Assembly: GCF_031157315.1 (NCBI RefSeq)
Contig: NZ_JAVIFU010000024.1
Location: 1 to 64,000 of the forward strand
Direction of reading: 5' to 3'
Length of the DNA: 64,000 nt
Origin: Paenibacillus sp. LHD-38
GTDB taxonomy: Bacteria; Bacillota; Bacilli; Paenibacillales; Paenibacillaceae
Shown here: piece by piece, positions 1 to 7,454 of the stretch
Layout: each line of letters begins with the position of its first letter
Numbering within the stretch: position 1 is the stretch's first letter
Translations under genes and position numbers: made by a program
The notes under the pieces: generated by a model
Seen by the model: the letters and a program-made list of their open reading frames with translations, nothing else
What the model was told of the DNA's origin: nothing
Databases searched by the model: none

Positions 1-234
1 ACAAAAGAAAAAGGCGAGTTCTGCGCCCCAACGCAAACCCGCCGACGATCATCCGTGGAAAACCACGTATGACAACAACATTACTAACCGTAACACAAAA
101 CGCAGAGCCTTCCAAGATGATATGTATTCACAGCACAACGGTTTTTCAGAGGCCTCCTGGTAAGGGCGGCCTCCATTTTAGCAAGTGACATTTTCATCGA
201 ACAGTTAAAGTGACATTTTCACAGACGATTGACA
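1..234 (+). mobile_element. 3' end of a probable insertion sequence
   Basis: The window opens inside an open frame that stops at 161-163 and is followed by two exact 14-bp direct repeats, AAGTGACATTTTCA, at 183-196 and 208-221. The repeats are 25 bp apart and the block ends in a TTGACA-like tail at about 229-234. Repeated terminal motifs next to a basic transposase-like C-terminus are typical of insertion-sequence ends. The family and the other end cannot be seen. The element stops only about 30 bp before the xpt start codon, so it probably replaced the native xpt leader. The right boundary is an estimate. Confidence 0.5.
2..163 (+). CDS. C-terminal fragment of a probable transposase (5' end outside window)
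   Basis: Frame 2 is open from the window edge and encodes 53 residues before TAA. The fragment is basic and polar, with an N-terminal KKK stretch, a KPADDHPW segment and many Asn, Arg and Lys residues. Tails with a DHPW-type motif occur in some IS transposases, and the flanking direct repeats support that reading. No catalytic residues lie in the visible part. A GAGGCC/GGCCTC hairpin covers the stop codon at about 150-176 and could end transcription. The assignment rests mainly on context. Confidence 0.4.
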   Translation, partial: QKKKASSAPQRKPADDHPWKTTYDNNITNRNTKRRAFQDDMYSQHNGFSEASW

Positions 235-264
235 CATTATCTTATAAAAATGGAGGAAGCCGCT

Positions 265-867
265 GTGAAACAATTAGAGCAAAAGATTTTGGTGGAAGGG
301 ATAGTTTTAAACGATAATGTGCTGAAGGTAGATTCCTTCCTAAATCATCAGGTTGACCCGCAGCTGATGTTCAGCATCGGCCAAATCTTTGCCGAACTTT
401 TTGCAGGGAAAGGGATTACGAAGGTGATTACGCTGGAATCGTCTGGTATTGCTCCGGCAGTCATGGCTGCGCTGCAAATGAATGTGCCACTGATCTTCGC
501 GCGTAAGCGTAAGTCGCTCACCCTTAAAGATGATCTGTATACGGAAAAAATATTCTCTTTCACGAAGCAGGAGGAGAGTGAGGTTACGGTATCGCGCAAG
601 TTTTTGGAAGCAAAGGACCGAGTGCTGATTATCGATGATTTTCTCGCCAATGGAGATGCAGCGCTTGGCTTAGCTCGAATCGTAGAGCAAGCGGGTGCTT
701 CCGTTGCAGGTATCGGCATCGTAATCGAGAAGGCCTTCCAGCCAGGGCGAAATAAGCTGATCGAGCTAGGCTATCTTGTGCATTCCTTGGCAAGAATATC
801 GTCTCTTTCGGGCGGAAAAGTAACCTTTGCACCAGATTTAGCAGCAGTAGACAGCACTGTTGATTGA
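265..867 (+). CDS. xpt: Xanthine phosphoribosyltransferase
   Basis: This cytosolic purine-salvage enzyme converts xanthine and PRPP to XMP. The 200-residue protein matches the Xpt family throughout: a KVDSFLNHQVDP segment near the N-terminus, ESSGIAPAVM, the ARKRKSLTL loop, and the PRPP-binding motif VLIIDDFLANG. I chose GTG at 265 because GGAGG at 252-256 lies 8 nt upstream and because the family starts at this point; an upstream in-frame ATG at 229 would add 12 unrelated residues. No guanine-riboswitch leader is visible, since insertion-sequence DNA ends just upstream. The stop codon lies inside the -35 region of the next gene. Confidence 0.93.
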   Translation: MKQLEQKILVEGIVLNDNVLKVDSFLNHQVDPQLMFSIGQIFAELFAGKGITKVITLESSGIAPAVMAALQMNVPLIFARKRKSLTLKDDLYTEKIFSFTKQEESEVTVSRKFLEAKDRVLIIDDFLANGDAALGLARIVEQAGASVAGIGIVIEKAFQPGRNKLIELGYLVHSLARISSLSGGKVTFAPDLAAVDSTVD

Positions 868-902
868 CAATGCAAGCGGCATGTAACTATAATGCTTACA
901 TG
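864..902 (+). promoter_or_regulatory. Promoter and overlapping operator of the Rrf2 regulator gene
   Basis: TTGACA at 864-869 and TATAAT at 888-893 are separated by 18 bp and form a consensus housekeeping promoter. A perfect inverted repeat, CATGTAA (880-886) and TTACATG (896-902) with 9 bp between arms, brackets the -10 box. Rrf2 regulators often repress themselves from such dyads, so this is a likely autoregulatory operator. Confidence 0.65.
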
Positions 903-946
903 ATGATCGTTTAGGATAAGTTAATTTAAGACAGGCGGTGATAGCG

Positions 947-1375
947 TTGACTAGCAATAGGTTTGCGGTAGCGGTTCATATTATGACGTTACTCGAGACG
1001 AGTAAGGCAGCAAGACTGACATCAGACATTATCGCTGGCAGCGTGAATACCAACCCTGTCGTCATCCGAAGAATTATGGGCTTACTGAATAAAGCGGGTC
1101 TTGTCGCGACAAGCGCAGGCATTGCAGGTGCCGTCATTACAAGGCCGGCAAATGAGATTACGCTTTACGATATCTACAATGCTGTCCATAATAACGGGCA
1201 AGATGAGCTGTTCGCCATTCACGAGAAGCCGAATCCGGCATGCACGGTTGGCCGCCACATTCAGTCTTCGCTTGAAACGGCCTTTAATGAAGCGCAGAAG
1301 GCGATGGAGAACAATCTGGCGAGTATCACGCTGGAGAAAATTACACAGGATGTCATGAGTAAGACAGACGAATAA
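947..1375 (+). CDS. Rrf2-family transcriptional regulator (YwnA-like)
   Basis: A winged-helix DNA-binding protein of 142 residues. The N-terminal helices (SNRFAVAVHIMTLL) and recognition region (VNTNPVVIRRIMGLLNKAGLV) match the Rrf2 family, and the AIHEKPNPACTVG stretch resembles Bacillus subtilis YwnA. There is one cysteine in the usual sensor region rather than the three that bind an Fe-S cluster in IscR or NsrR, so cluster binding is not expected. TTG at 947 is preferred because GGCGGTGAT sits just upstream; GTG at 938 has no ribosome site. The gene is monocistronic, between its own promoter and a terminator. The effector is unknown. Confidence 0.85.
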   Translation: MTSNRFAVAVHIMTLLETSKAARLTSDIIAGSVNTNPVVIRRIMGLLNKAGLVATSAGIAGAVITRPANEITLYDIYNAVHNNGQDELFAIHEKPNPACTVGRHIQSSLETAFNEAQKAMENNLASITLEKITQDVMSKTDE

Positions 1376-1390
1376 GAATAAATAGATGGA

Positions 1391-1414
1391 GAGGCCAAAC
1401 AATGGCCTCTTTTT
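1391..1414 (+). terminator. Intrinsic terminator after the Rrf2 gene
   Basis: A 7-bp perfect stem (GAGGCCA/TGGCCTC) with a 5-nt loop is followed by five T residues, 16 nt after the stop codon. Confidence 0.9.
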
Positions 1415-1492
1415 GTATTCTCTGCAAGTTTTAGCATATTTTCCAGCCTATTCACAAACAATGATATTAAAAGATGAGAGGCGTGTGCAGCA

Positions 1493-2392
1493 ATGGGAAT
1501 GCAGCAGGACAGTTTAGTTGGAAAAACAAAGCTGGCGATACATCAATTGAAGAAGCGGTTCCCCGTGAGGACAACTGCGGCTGTTGTTCTTTTTGGCGTT
1601 ATAATGGCTGCCGGAAGCCCGAGCAGCTTTGAGGTATCCGCGAGTAGTGCAATAGCACACGCACAAACTGCTGGAGAGGAAGAAGTGCGCACGGTCGCGG
1701 TTATCATTGATGATTTCGGAAACGGAATGAATGGAACGGCTGAGATGATGAAGCTTCCGATCAAAATTACGGCTGCGATCATGCCGTTTATGCCCACGAC
1801 GAAGCAGGACGCGGAGGAAGCGCATAAACATGGTCATGACGTAATTGTTCATATGCCGATGGAACCGAACAAGGGTCTTAGAAAGTGGCTGGGACCAGGC
1901 GCTTTAACGACGGATCTTAGCGATGAAGATGTGCGGAGACGTGTTGAGAATGCGATTGATGATGTGCCGTACGCGATCGGCATGAATAATCATATGGGCT
2001 CAAAGGTGACGGCGGACGAGAGGATGATGCGCATTGTACTTGGCGTGTGCAAGGAACGGGGTCTCTTTTTTCTCGATAGCCGGACAACCTACAAAACCGT
2101 AGTGCCAAAAATCGCAGCGGAACTCGGTGTTCCGATTGTTTCTAATGATGTGTTTCTCGATGATGTGTATACGGTCCAGCATATCTCAAAACAAATTAGC
2201 TTACTTCGCAAGCATCTAGAATCGCATGTTAGCTGCATAACGATAGGTCATGTGGGACCGCCAGGGAAATTCACGGCAGCGGTTCTCCAGCAGTCCATAC
2301 CCGTTATGCAGCAAAACGTACAATTTGTTAAGCTGACAGCGCTAATTAGCGGAGGCTCAGTGAACGATCCACTTATACTGCCTAATTCCTGA
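1493..2392 (+). CDS. Divergent polysaccharide deacetylase family protein (exported)
   Basis: A 299-residue protein with a basic N-terminus and one hydrophobic segment (about residues 27-45) ending in a likely signal-peptidase region near AHAQTAG, so it is probably secreted. The body matches the divergent polysaccharide deacetylase fold: VAVIIDDFGNG with the metal-binding Asp pair, HGHDVIVHMPMEP, GMNNHMGSK, FFLDSRTT and the late HVGPPGKF. A role in cell-wall or envelope glycan processing is inferred from the family. The end overlaps the convergent amidase gene by 36 bp. The start at 1493 or the ATG two codons later are both possible. Confidence 0.82.
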   Translation: MGMQQDSLVGKTKLAIHQLKKRFPVRTTAAVVLFGVIMAAGSPSSFEVSASSAIAHAQTAGEEEVRTVAVIIDDFGNGMNGTAEMMKLPIKITAAIMPFMPTTKQDAEEAHKHGHDVIVHMPMEPNKGLRKWLGPGALTTDLSDEDVRRRVENAIDDVPYAIGMNNHMGSKVTADERMMRIVLGVCKERGLFFLDSRTTYKTVVPKIAAELGVPIVSNDVFLDDVYTVQHISKQISLLRKHLESHVSCITIGHVGPPGKFTAAVLQQSIPVMQQNVQFVKLTALISGGSVNDPLILPNS

Positions 2393-3058
2393 CGCAATCG
2401 CTTCAGCAACCTCTTGTTGTCGCTTGGGGTCAGTCAGCATGTTACGATCATTTTCGCTGCTAATAAAGCCCATTTCGACGATGACGGCTGGATTTTGGAC
2501 GCGTTTGAGCAAATAAAACGGCTTTCCTTCCCGCGGGAGGAAGGCCGTATTTTGCTGTCGGTTAAGCGCATCCTGTATGCAAAATGCAAGCAAAGAGCTT
2601 TCTCCGCTGTTCTGATGCAGAACAAGAGGGCCTTTCTCCGAACTCTTTTTCGACCAATTCACATGCAAGCTTATGAGCAGCTCGTTGTCAATTTCTTCAG
2701 TAAGCTGCCGCCGCTGCGACAAATCCTTGCGATGTCTGGAGCGAGTGACATGCCAGCGATTATCATCGCTCAATGCGTAATCACCTGTACGATTAAGTAC
2801 TGCGGGTATATTTTGGCTTCGTAAAATAAAATAAAGCTTTCGGGCTACTGCTAAATTAATGTCTTTCTCTAAAATATCGGCTGCGGAGGCGCCTCCGTCA
2901 ATACCTCCATGACCTGCATCAATGATGATGGCAGTAGACGGCAGCGCCCAATCCTGCTTGGTGCCTACCGGAATTAGCGGCCACGCAAAAGCGATGGTCG
3001 AGCTGCTGAGCACAGCAAGCCATATCGCGAGAAAGCTCATAGCCATTTTACGAAACAT
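2357..3058 (-). CDS. N-acetylmuramoyl-L-alanine amidase (Amidase_3, CwlD-like)
   Basis: A zinc hydrolase that cuts the amide bond between N-acetylmuramate and L-alanine of peptidoglycan. The protein (233 residues) has an N-terminal signal or anchor segment, then the Amidase_3 domain with the zinc ligands in DAGHGG, the Glu of ILEKDINLAVA, the His of LLISLHVN, and the catalytic Glu of VIVEMGFISS. ATG at 3058 lies 10 nt from GGAGG; the ATG three codons upstream is too close to that site. The length and lack of cell-wall repeats resemble the spore-cortex enzyme CwlD, but the precise role is not proven. It overlaps the deacetylase gene tail to tail. Confidence 0.88.
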   Translation of the reverse strand: MFRKMAMSFLAIWLAVLSSSTIAFAWPLIPVGTKQDWALPSTAIIIDAGHGGIDGGASAADILEKDINLAVARKLYFILRSQNIPAVLNRTGDYALSDDNRWHVTRSRHRKDLSQRRQLTEEIDNELLISLHVNWSKKSSEKGPLVLHQNSGESSLLAFCIQDALNRQQNTAFLPREGKPFYLLKRVQNPAVIVEMGFISSENDRNMLTDPKRQQEVAEAIASGIRQYKWIVH

Positions 3059-3193
3059 GCGAGTCATTCCTCCAGATCACTTTGACATACGGTTAGATTG
3101 TCTTTTTGATGGATAACTCATGCATGTTTACATTCGATAGCTGCAGGGCAAACTGATCTTATCATTTCATACGGAGTTGAGGGGGAGCAGCAA

Positions 3194-3388
3194 ATGGCAA
3201 AAGGCGACGAGTACGTGAAATTTGTGACGGAGAAATTTGTAGCTTATATAGAGACACCGAGGGAAGAGCGAAGGCAATCAAGAACATCAGCCAAAGCGCG
3301 AAGAGAGCCTTGGCTGACGCGTTGGTTCGGTTGGGGACCTATGAGTATTTTGCTTTGGTGGCGGGGACGCGCAGAGCGTCAACGGTAA
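3194..3388 (+). CDS. yqzE: YqzE-like small protein
   Basis: A 64-residue protein with strong similarity to Bacillus YqzE: an N-terminal DEYVKFVTEKFVAYIETPREER segment, a basic middle, and a REPWLTRWFGWGPMS stretch with a hydrophobic end. In Bacillus the gene accompanies competence pseudopilin genes, but no comG genes are present here. A strong GAGGGGGAG ribosome site precedes the ATG. The last 10 bp overlap the convergent secreted-protein gene. The molecular function is unknown. Confidence 0.8.
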   Translation: MAKGDEYVKFVTEKFVAYIETPREERRQSRTSAKARREPWLTRWFGWGPMSILLWWRGRAERQR

Positions 3389-4272
3389 AAGTGGCCAAGT
3401 TCAATTAGCAGCGAGACCGGAATATAACGCCGGTCTGAACCATCCTCGCCTGCTTCAAGAGCGACATAAATCTGGCCGCTGTCCCATTTGTTATAACCGA
3501 CAACGGACCAAACATACAGCATTTGACCTTCGAACAGCTCAGCGGTATAACGGAGCTGTTCTTTGTTGTTGATTTTTGTGAATAAGGATGAATAAGCAGT
3601 TGCACTGAGTGCTATCGGTAGGTTTGTTAACCACGGAAGCTTGTCATAAGCATTGAATGAGGGCAAGGATACATGCTTTAAAAGCGTTGCTTTTGCACCG
3701 ATTTGCATATGTCCTAGATTAGCCGGCATTATTGATTCGGCAGCCAGCCAATCGTTTTCCTGAATAGGAAGGCCTTCGCCGCTGGCAGCATCGGTATAAT
3801 AGGTTTCCTGCTCAGATGCCACCTTCCAGGCTGCGAGCAGGGGGTTAACATATAAAGCTTCAATTGTGGAGGCGGGTTGCAGCAGCTCAAGCTGCAGAAC
3901 GGATTTGGAAAGCGTGCCCTCATCAAATGGAGGCCTGCTGCTTGTCCCATACTCACCGAGCTGGTAACCACCCGACTCTACTGCGTGGACAATGAGGTAA
4001 CCGACCGTAAGTTTATTTTGCTTAACAAGCACTAACCAGCTGTGCGTACCTGGCCCGATCGGGGAAACGACAAGCGATGCTTGCTTCCAAGCTTGAAATG
4101 AAGGTTGGGACGCCAGTTCCGCTACCCATTGCTCGGCTTGCTGCTGTACGGGCTCATAGATGGCTGTCGGATTCGAAAGCGCTACCGCAGGCTGCGATTG
4201 TAAACCGCCGGAATAGAGGACAAGAGCGGTTAATACACATGCCGCTGTCAGCTTAATAAATTTTTTACGCAT
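3379..4272 (-). CDS. Exported protein of unknown function
   Basis: The 297-residue product has a clear signal peptide (KK, then a hydrophobic stretch to about residue 25, with cleavage likely near QPAVA-LS). The mature part is a soluble alpha/beta-looking protein rich in Trp and Gln, with no motif I recognise and no lipobox or membrane anchor. A GAGGTGAT ribosome site lies 6 nt before ATG. It ends 10 bp inside the convergent yqzE gene. It is probably a lineage-specific extracytoplasmic protein; no function can be assigned. Confidence 0.75.
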   Translation of the reverse strand: MRKKFIKLTAACVLTALVLYSGGLQSQPAVALSNPTAIYEPVQQQAEQWVAELASQPSFQAWKQASLVVSPIGPGTHSWLVLVKQNKLTVGYLIVHAVESGGYQLGEYGTSSRPPFDEGTLSKSVLQLELLQPASTIEALYVNPLLAAWKVASEQETYYTDAASGEGLPIQENDWLAAESIMPANLGHMQIGAKATLLKHVSLPSFNAYDKLPWLTNLPIALSATAYSSLFTKINNKEQLRYTAELFEGQMLYVWSVVGYNKWDSGQIYVALEAGEDGSDRRYIPVSLLIELGHFYR

Positions 4273-4339
4273 ATTTTATCACCTCGTTGCTATTGTATCG
4301 GACATGCCCTAAGAAGGCTGTTATAACCTGTCACGTGAT

Positions 4340-4364
4340 GGCGGTCTTTCGACCGCCTTTTTTT
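4340..4364 (+). terminator. Intrinsic terminator with no adjacent + strand gene
   Basis: A 7-bp stem (GGCGGTC/GACCGCC) with a TTTC loop is followed by seven T residues on the + strand. Both neighbouring genes lie on the - strand, so it would stop transcription running antisense to them, for example read-through from yqzE. Confidence 0.75.
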
Positions 4365-4396
4365 GACGTATCGCTGCGGATATCGTCTAATCCATG

Positions 4397-5356
4397 TCAG
4401 TCGATGCCTTCAAGATGAAAGATGCCGCAGTTAATGGCGGATGCAGTCACCCGAGGCTCGTACTGCCATTTTATTTCCGATTGCCGTTGCGCGAATTGCT
4501 CCTCGATCGCCGGCTTATTTTCTTCAAGCGCATTCTTAATAAGCGGTTCATAATAACCGCTTATTCGCTCAAGTTCCTCTTCAAGTCTTGCAGAGGCACT
4601 CTCTGCCCAGCTGTAGTCATACGCGCGAAGCTTTCGTTCAAGCGCTTGCTCCACAATGGCAAGCGCTTTGTTGAAGGAGAGACCGTTTTTGGTAATATGA
4701 ATATTCGCAGGCAGACGGGGTGTAAGCTTATGGGTGAGCAATCGGTCATAAAACTGCTCTACGCATTGTCCAGTCGCAAGCGATACGCCGAAGCAATGGA
4801 TTTCCTCGCGTTTGCGGTCGCATGCGAATTCAACGCGCATATTGAGGCCGAGCCATGCGGTATACGGCGTGGATGAAAAAGGATTGCTGCTCCGCTTATC
4901 GGGCTCTTGAAACAAATAAACGAAGCTGCCCTTCGCTTTCGCAGCGTCAAAGAGCATATCAAGCTTACGCGCGCCAAAAAACAAGTCCTCGCGCGGCACC
5001 CGGGCAGGAGCGGCGAGATTGCCATGAACGAAGCCAAGCGAGCGTCCAAGAGCGGCATTCGCAGCCTCATTTTGAGCGTTTTCTGCGGCATTCAGCTGGA
5101 TGGCTGCTGTTTCTTCTTTTTTGGCTTCCTCGGCTGCGTCATATTTGTTTTTGTCTGTAACGAACAGGAAGGTCATCGTCTCCGGTTCAGCGTTGACCCT
5201 GTCCACGAAGCTCCAATAATACGGACGGTTTGTCAGCTCGCGATCTGCGAGAGGAGAGAGCTTGACCGTAAAGTGGCTGGGTGATTTCTCTAAAATGGAA
5301 CACTCTGTCGCCTCTAAATATCGATTTACAAATTTGTGCACCTGCTTCTCGTTCAA
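4397..5356 (-). CDS. yqhG: YqhG family protein
   Basis: A 319-residue cytosolic protein matching the Bacillus YqhG family: an N-terminal segment with NRYLEATECSILEKSP, then ELTNRPYYWSFVDR. In Bacillus subtilis it lies beside the helicase gene yqhH, as here. The start is TTG at 5356, and TTGA is shared with the TGA stop of yqhH, so the two are translationally coupled. A low-complexity Ala/Glu/Asn stretch (about residues 90-125) looks disordered. The biochemical role is unknown; a YqhH partner is inferred from conserved adjacency. Confidence 0.85.
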   Translation of the reverse strand: MNEKQVHKFVNRYLEATECSILEKSPSHFTVKLSPLADRELTNRPYYWSFVDRVNAEPETMTFLFVTDKNKYDAAEEAKKEETAAIQLNAAENAQNEAANAALGRSLGFVHGNLAAPARVPREDLFFGARKLDMLFDAAKAKGSFVYLFQEPDKRSSNPFSSTPYTAWLGLNMRVEFACDRKREEIHCFGVSLATGQCVEQFYDRLLTHKLTPRLPANIHITKNGLSFNKALAIVEQALERKLRAYDYSWAESASARLEEELERISGYYEPLIKNALEENKPAIEEQFAQRQSEIKWQYEPRVTASAINCGIFHLEGID

Positions 5357-7176
5357 GGCTGCACCTCCACGGTTTGTCCAAGCGTATCCAAATTAACAAG
5401 CAGATCGGGGCAGGCGGGCAGCGGGTTTTCGCCAATCAATACCTCTTCCCGGATTCGGCTGAGCGAGGAGCCCAAATGATTGATTTTCTTTTTTAAATCG
5501 GTCTCATTGCCGGATTCAAGCAGCATTTTGGCAAGGCGCTGCTCCAATGAGCCATCGCCCTTCTCGAAGCGCTCTAGAATATGGTCAAGCTCACCAATCA
5601 CTAGCTCGAACAGATTGATCTTTTCATGCAATAAATTTACGATATGCTCTTCGATCGTGCCGATAGTGCACAGATTGTATATTTTCACGTCTTCTGTTTG
5701 GCCTAGGCGATGCACGCGGCCAATACGCTGCTCCACTCTCATGGGGTTCCATGGTAAATCAAAGTTAATCATATGGTGGCAAAATTGAAGATTGATGCCT
5801 TCGCCACCAGCTTCCGTAGCGATCAGGATTTGTGCGCGGCCGCGGAATAAATCCATCATCCAATCCTTTTTGCCCCGGTTCATACCGCCTCGATAAGGAA
5901 CGGCAATCATGTTCTGCGCGCGGAAAAACTGCAGCAAATATTCTTGGGTAGCCCGGTACTCCGTAAAAATGATAACCTTGTCATTCATTTCTTTGACAAG
6001 CTCCATCGCTTTTTCAGCTTTCGTATTTGCTTTAATACTGCGGATTTTCTCCACAAGCTCCCAAATTTTTGGACGCATAGGGGAGTCCTCGGCTGTTTTC
6101 TTGAATAGATTAACGAGTGTTAAAAATACGGCGTCCCGGCTGCTGCACACCTCGCGCTGCAGCGTAACGAGAGAGAGCATGCTGGACAAATCGCCGCCGC
6201 TTTCTTCGTATCTCTCCTTTACAAATCCGGTTACCGCATCATAGAGAGCCTTCTCATCCTCGGATAAGGTGAGCGGGATGTTTTTGACAAAACGTTTCGT
6301 AAAATGAATGCCGCCGTCACCTCGGCGGTTGCGGATCATCACGCCGGAGAGCGCTTCCTGCAGCTGATCTTCATTTTTCGGCACGCGTTTATCGACGACA
6401 AAATTAGCGGCAAAGTCGCTTAAACCGCCAAGCTGACCGGGCTTGAGCAGCGTGATGAGATTGAACAGCTCATCCATATCGTTTTGAATCGGAGTGGCAG
6501 TCAGCAGCAGGCAATATTTTTTGCGTAAAAGATTAGCGAACTGATAGTTCGTCGTTTTCTTGTTTTTCAGTTTATGTGCCTCGTCAATAATGATGAGGTC
6601 GTAGTCCGTTCCGAGAACAAGCTCGCGGTGCGGTTCCCTCTTTGCGGTATCGATGGATGCAACCACCACATCGTAGCCCCAAGTATGCGCTTTTTTCTGG
6701 GCTACGGCAGAAATGCCGAACTTTTGATTAAGCTCTCGCACCCATTGCAGGACAAGTGAAGCTGGTACGAGAATTAAAACGCGTTTTGCTAATCCGCGAA
6801 CGATATATTCTTTGAGAACGAGCCCCGCTTCTATCGTTTTGCCGAGACCAACCTCATCAGCAAGAATCGCGCGTCCGCCCATTTCGTGAACAACCTTGCG
6901 CGCCGTGCTGATTTGATGCGGCATCGGCTCGAAGGATGGCAGCGATCGCAGGCACAGCAGCTGCTCGAAGCTTTCGATTCGTTTCGCCTGCTCAGCCTCC
7001 ATCGCGAGCTGATATAACGTCCAATCATCCCATGGACCGCCCCGCGTCAAACGGTTTTGCAGCTCTTCAAACCATGAGCGGTCACATTGCAGGTCGACAA
7101 GTGGATGAAGCTTACGGGTTGTGATAGCGTGTCCCGCTTCGGCCGAGGCAGCCTGCGGCGTTGTATGGAATGTCAT
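5353..7176 (-). CDS. yqhH: SNF2-family DEAD/DEAH helicase YqhH
   Basis: A 607-residue SWI/SNF-type ATPase. Visible motifs are Walker A DEVGLGKT (residues 107-114), Walker B DEAH in LIIIDEAHKLKN, motif III LLLTATPIQND, and the second RecA lobe with ATEAGGEGINLQ and RVEQRIGRVHRLGQ. These proteins move on double-stranded nucleic acid, and bacterial members related to RapA can act on RNA polymerase; that link is family knowledge only. It is the first gene of the yqhH-yqhG operon, with an AAGGAGCTGG ribosome site before ATG. It is divergent from nrdJ. Confidence 0.92.
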   Translation of the reverse strand: MTFHTTPQAASAEAGHAITTRKLHPLVDLQCDRSWFEELQNRLTRGGPWDDWTLYQLAMEAEQAKRIESFEQLLCLRSLPSFEPMPHQISTARKVVHEMGGRAILADEVGLGKTIEAGLVLKEYIVRGLAKRVLILVPASLVLQWVRELNQKFGISAVAQKKAHTWGYDVVVASIDTAKREPHRELVLGTDYDLIIIDEAHKLKNKKTTNYQFANLLRKKYCLLLTATPIQNDMDELFNLITLLKPGQLGGLSDFAANFVVDKRVPKNEDQLQEALSGVMIRNRRGDGGIHFTKRFVKNIPLTLSEDEKALYDAVTGFVKERYEESGGDLSSMLSLVTLQREVCSSRDAVFLTLVNLFKKTAEDSPMRPKIWELVEKIRSIKANTKAEKAMELVKEMNDKVIIFTEYRATQEYLLQFFRAQNMIAVPYRGGMNRGKKDWMMDLFRGRAQILIATEAGGEGINLQFCHHMINFDLPWNPMRVEQRIGRVHRLGQTEDVKIYNLCTIGTIEEHIVNLLHEKINLFELVIGELDHILERFEKGDGSLEQRLAKMLLESGNETDLKKKINHLGSSLSRIREEVLIGENPLPACPDLLVNLDTLGQTVEVQP

Positions 7177-7341
7177 CTGGTCCAGCTCCTTCCGCAGTAA
7201 AAGGGATAAGTTGTAATCAGTATTACCCTTTCATCCAATAATAATAAGATGATGCTTAAAAAAGAGTATGGACAAGAAAAAGAATGAGAAAGGGCATGTA
7301 AGCGGCTGGGATTGTTATTTTCAGCCATATACAAGCATGAA

Positions 7342-7390
7342 AATCAATATATAGTATAGTATAATCGTTATATCACACAACATATTGTGC
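7342..7390 (+). promoter_or_regulatory. Tandem NrdR boxes and -10 element upstream of nrdJ
   Basis: Two 16-bp sites fit the NrdR consensus acaCwAtATaTwGtgt: AATCAATATATAGTAT at 7342-7357 (13 of 16) and ACACAACATATTGTGC at 7375-7390 (14 of 16). Their starts are 33 bp apart, about three helical turns, as is usual for paired NrdR boxes. A TATAAT hexamer (7360-7365) lies between them; no good -35 is seen. Repression of nrdJ by ATP/dATP-sensing NrdR is the expected control. Confidence 0.75.
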
Positions 7391-7454
7391 TATATGCATA
7401 TCATAGCTATACATATGCTTGCAGCGCGGTAGTTCGAAGGAGGAAGCAGCTACG

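Noticed and set aside
4394..5284. Several + strand frames of 100-160 residues
   Set aside because: They are antisense shadows of yqhG, with no ribosome sites or domain features.
7177..7454. Cobalamin riboswitch upstream of the B12-dependent reductase
   Set aside because: The region is too short and has no B12-box-like element; NrdR boxes explain the control better.
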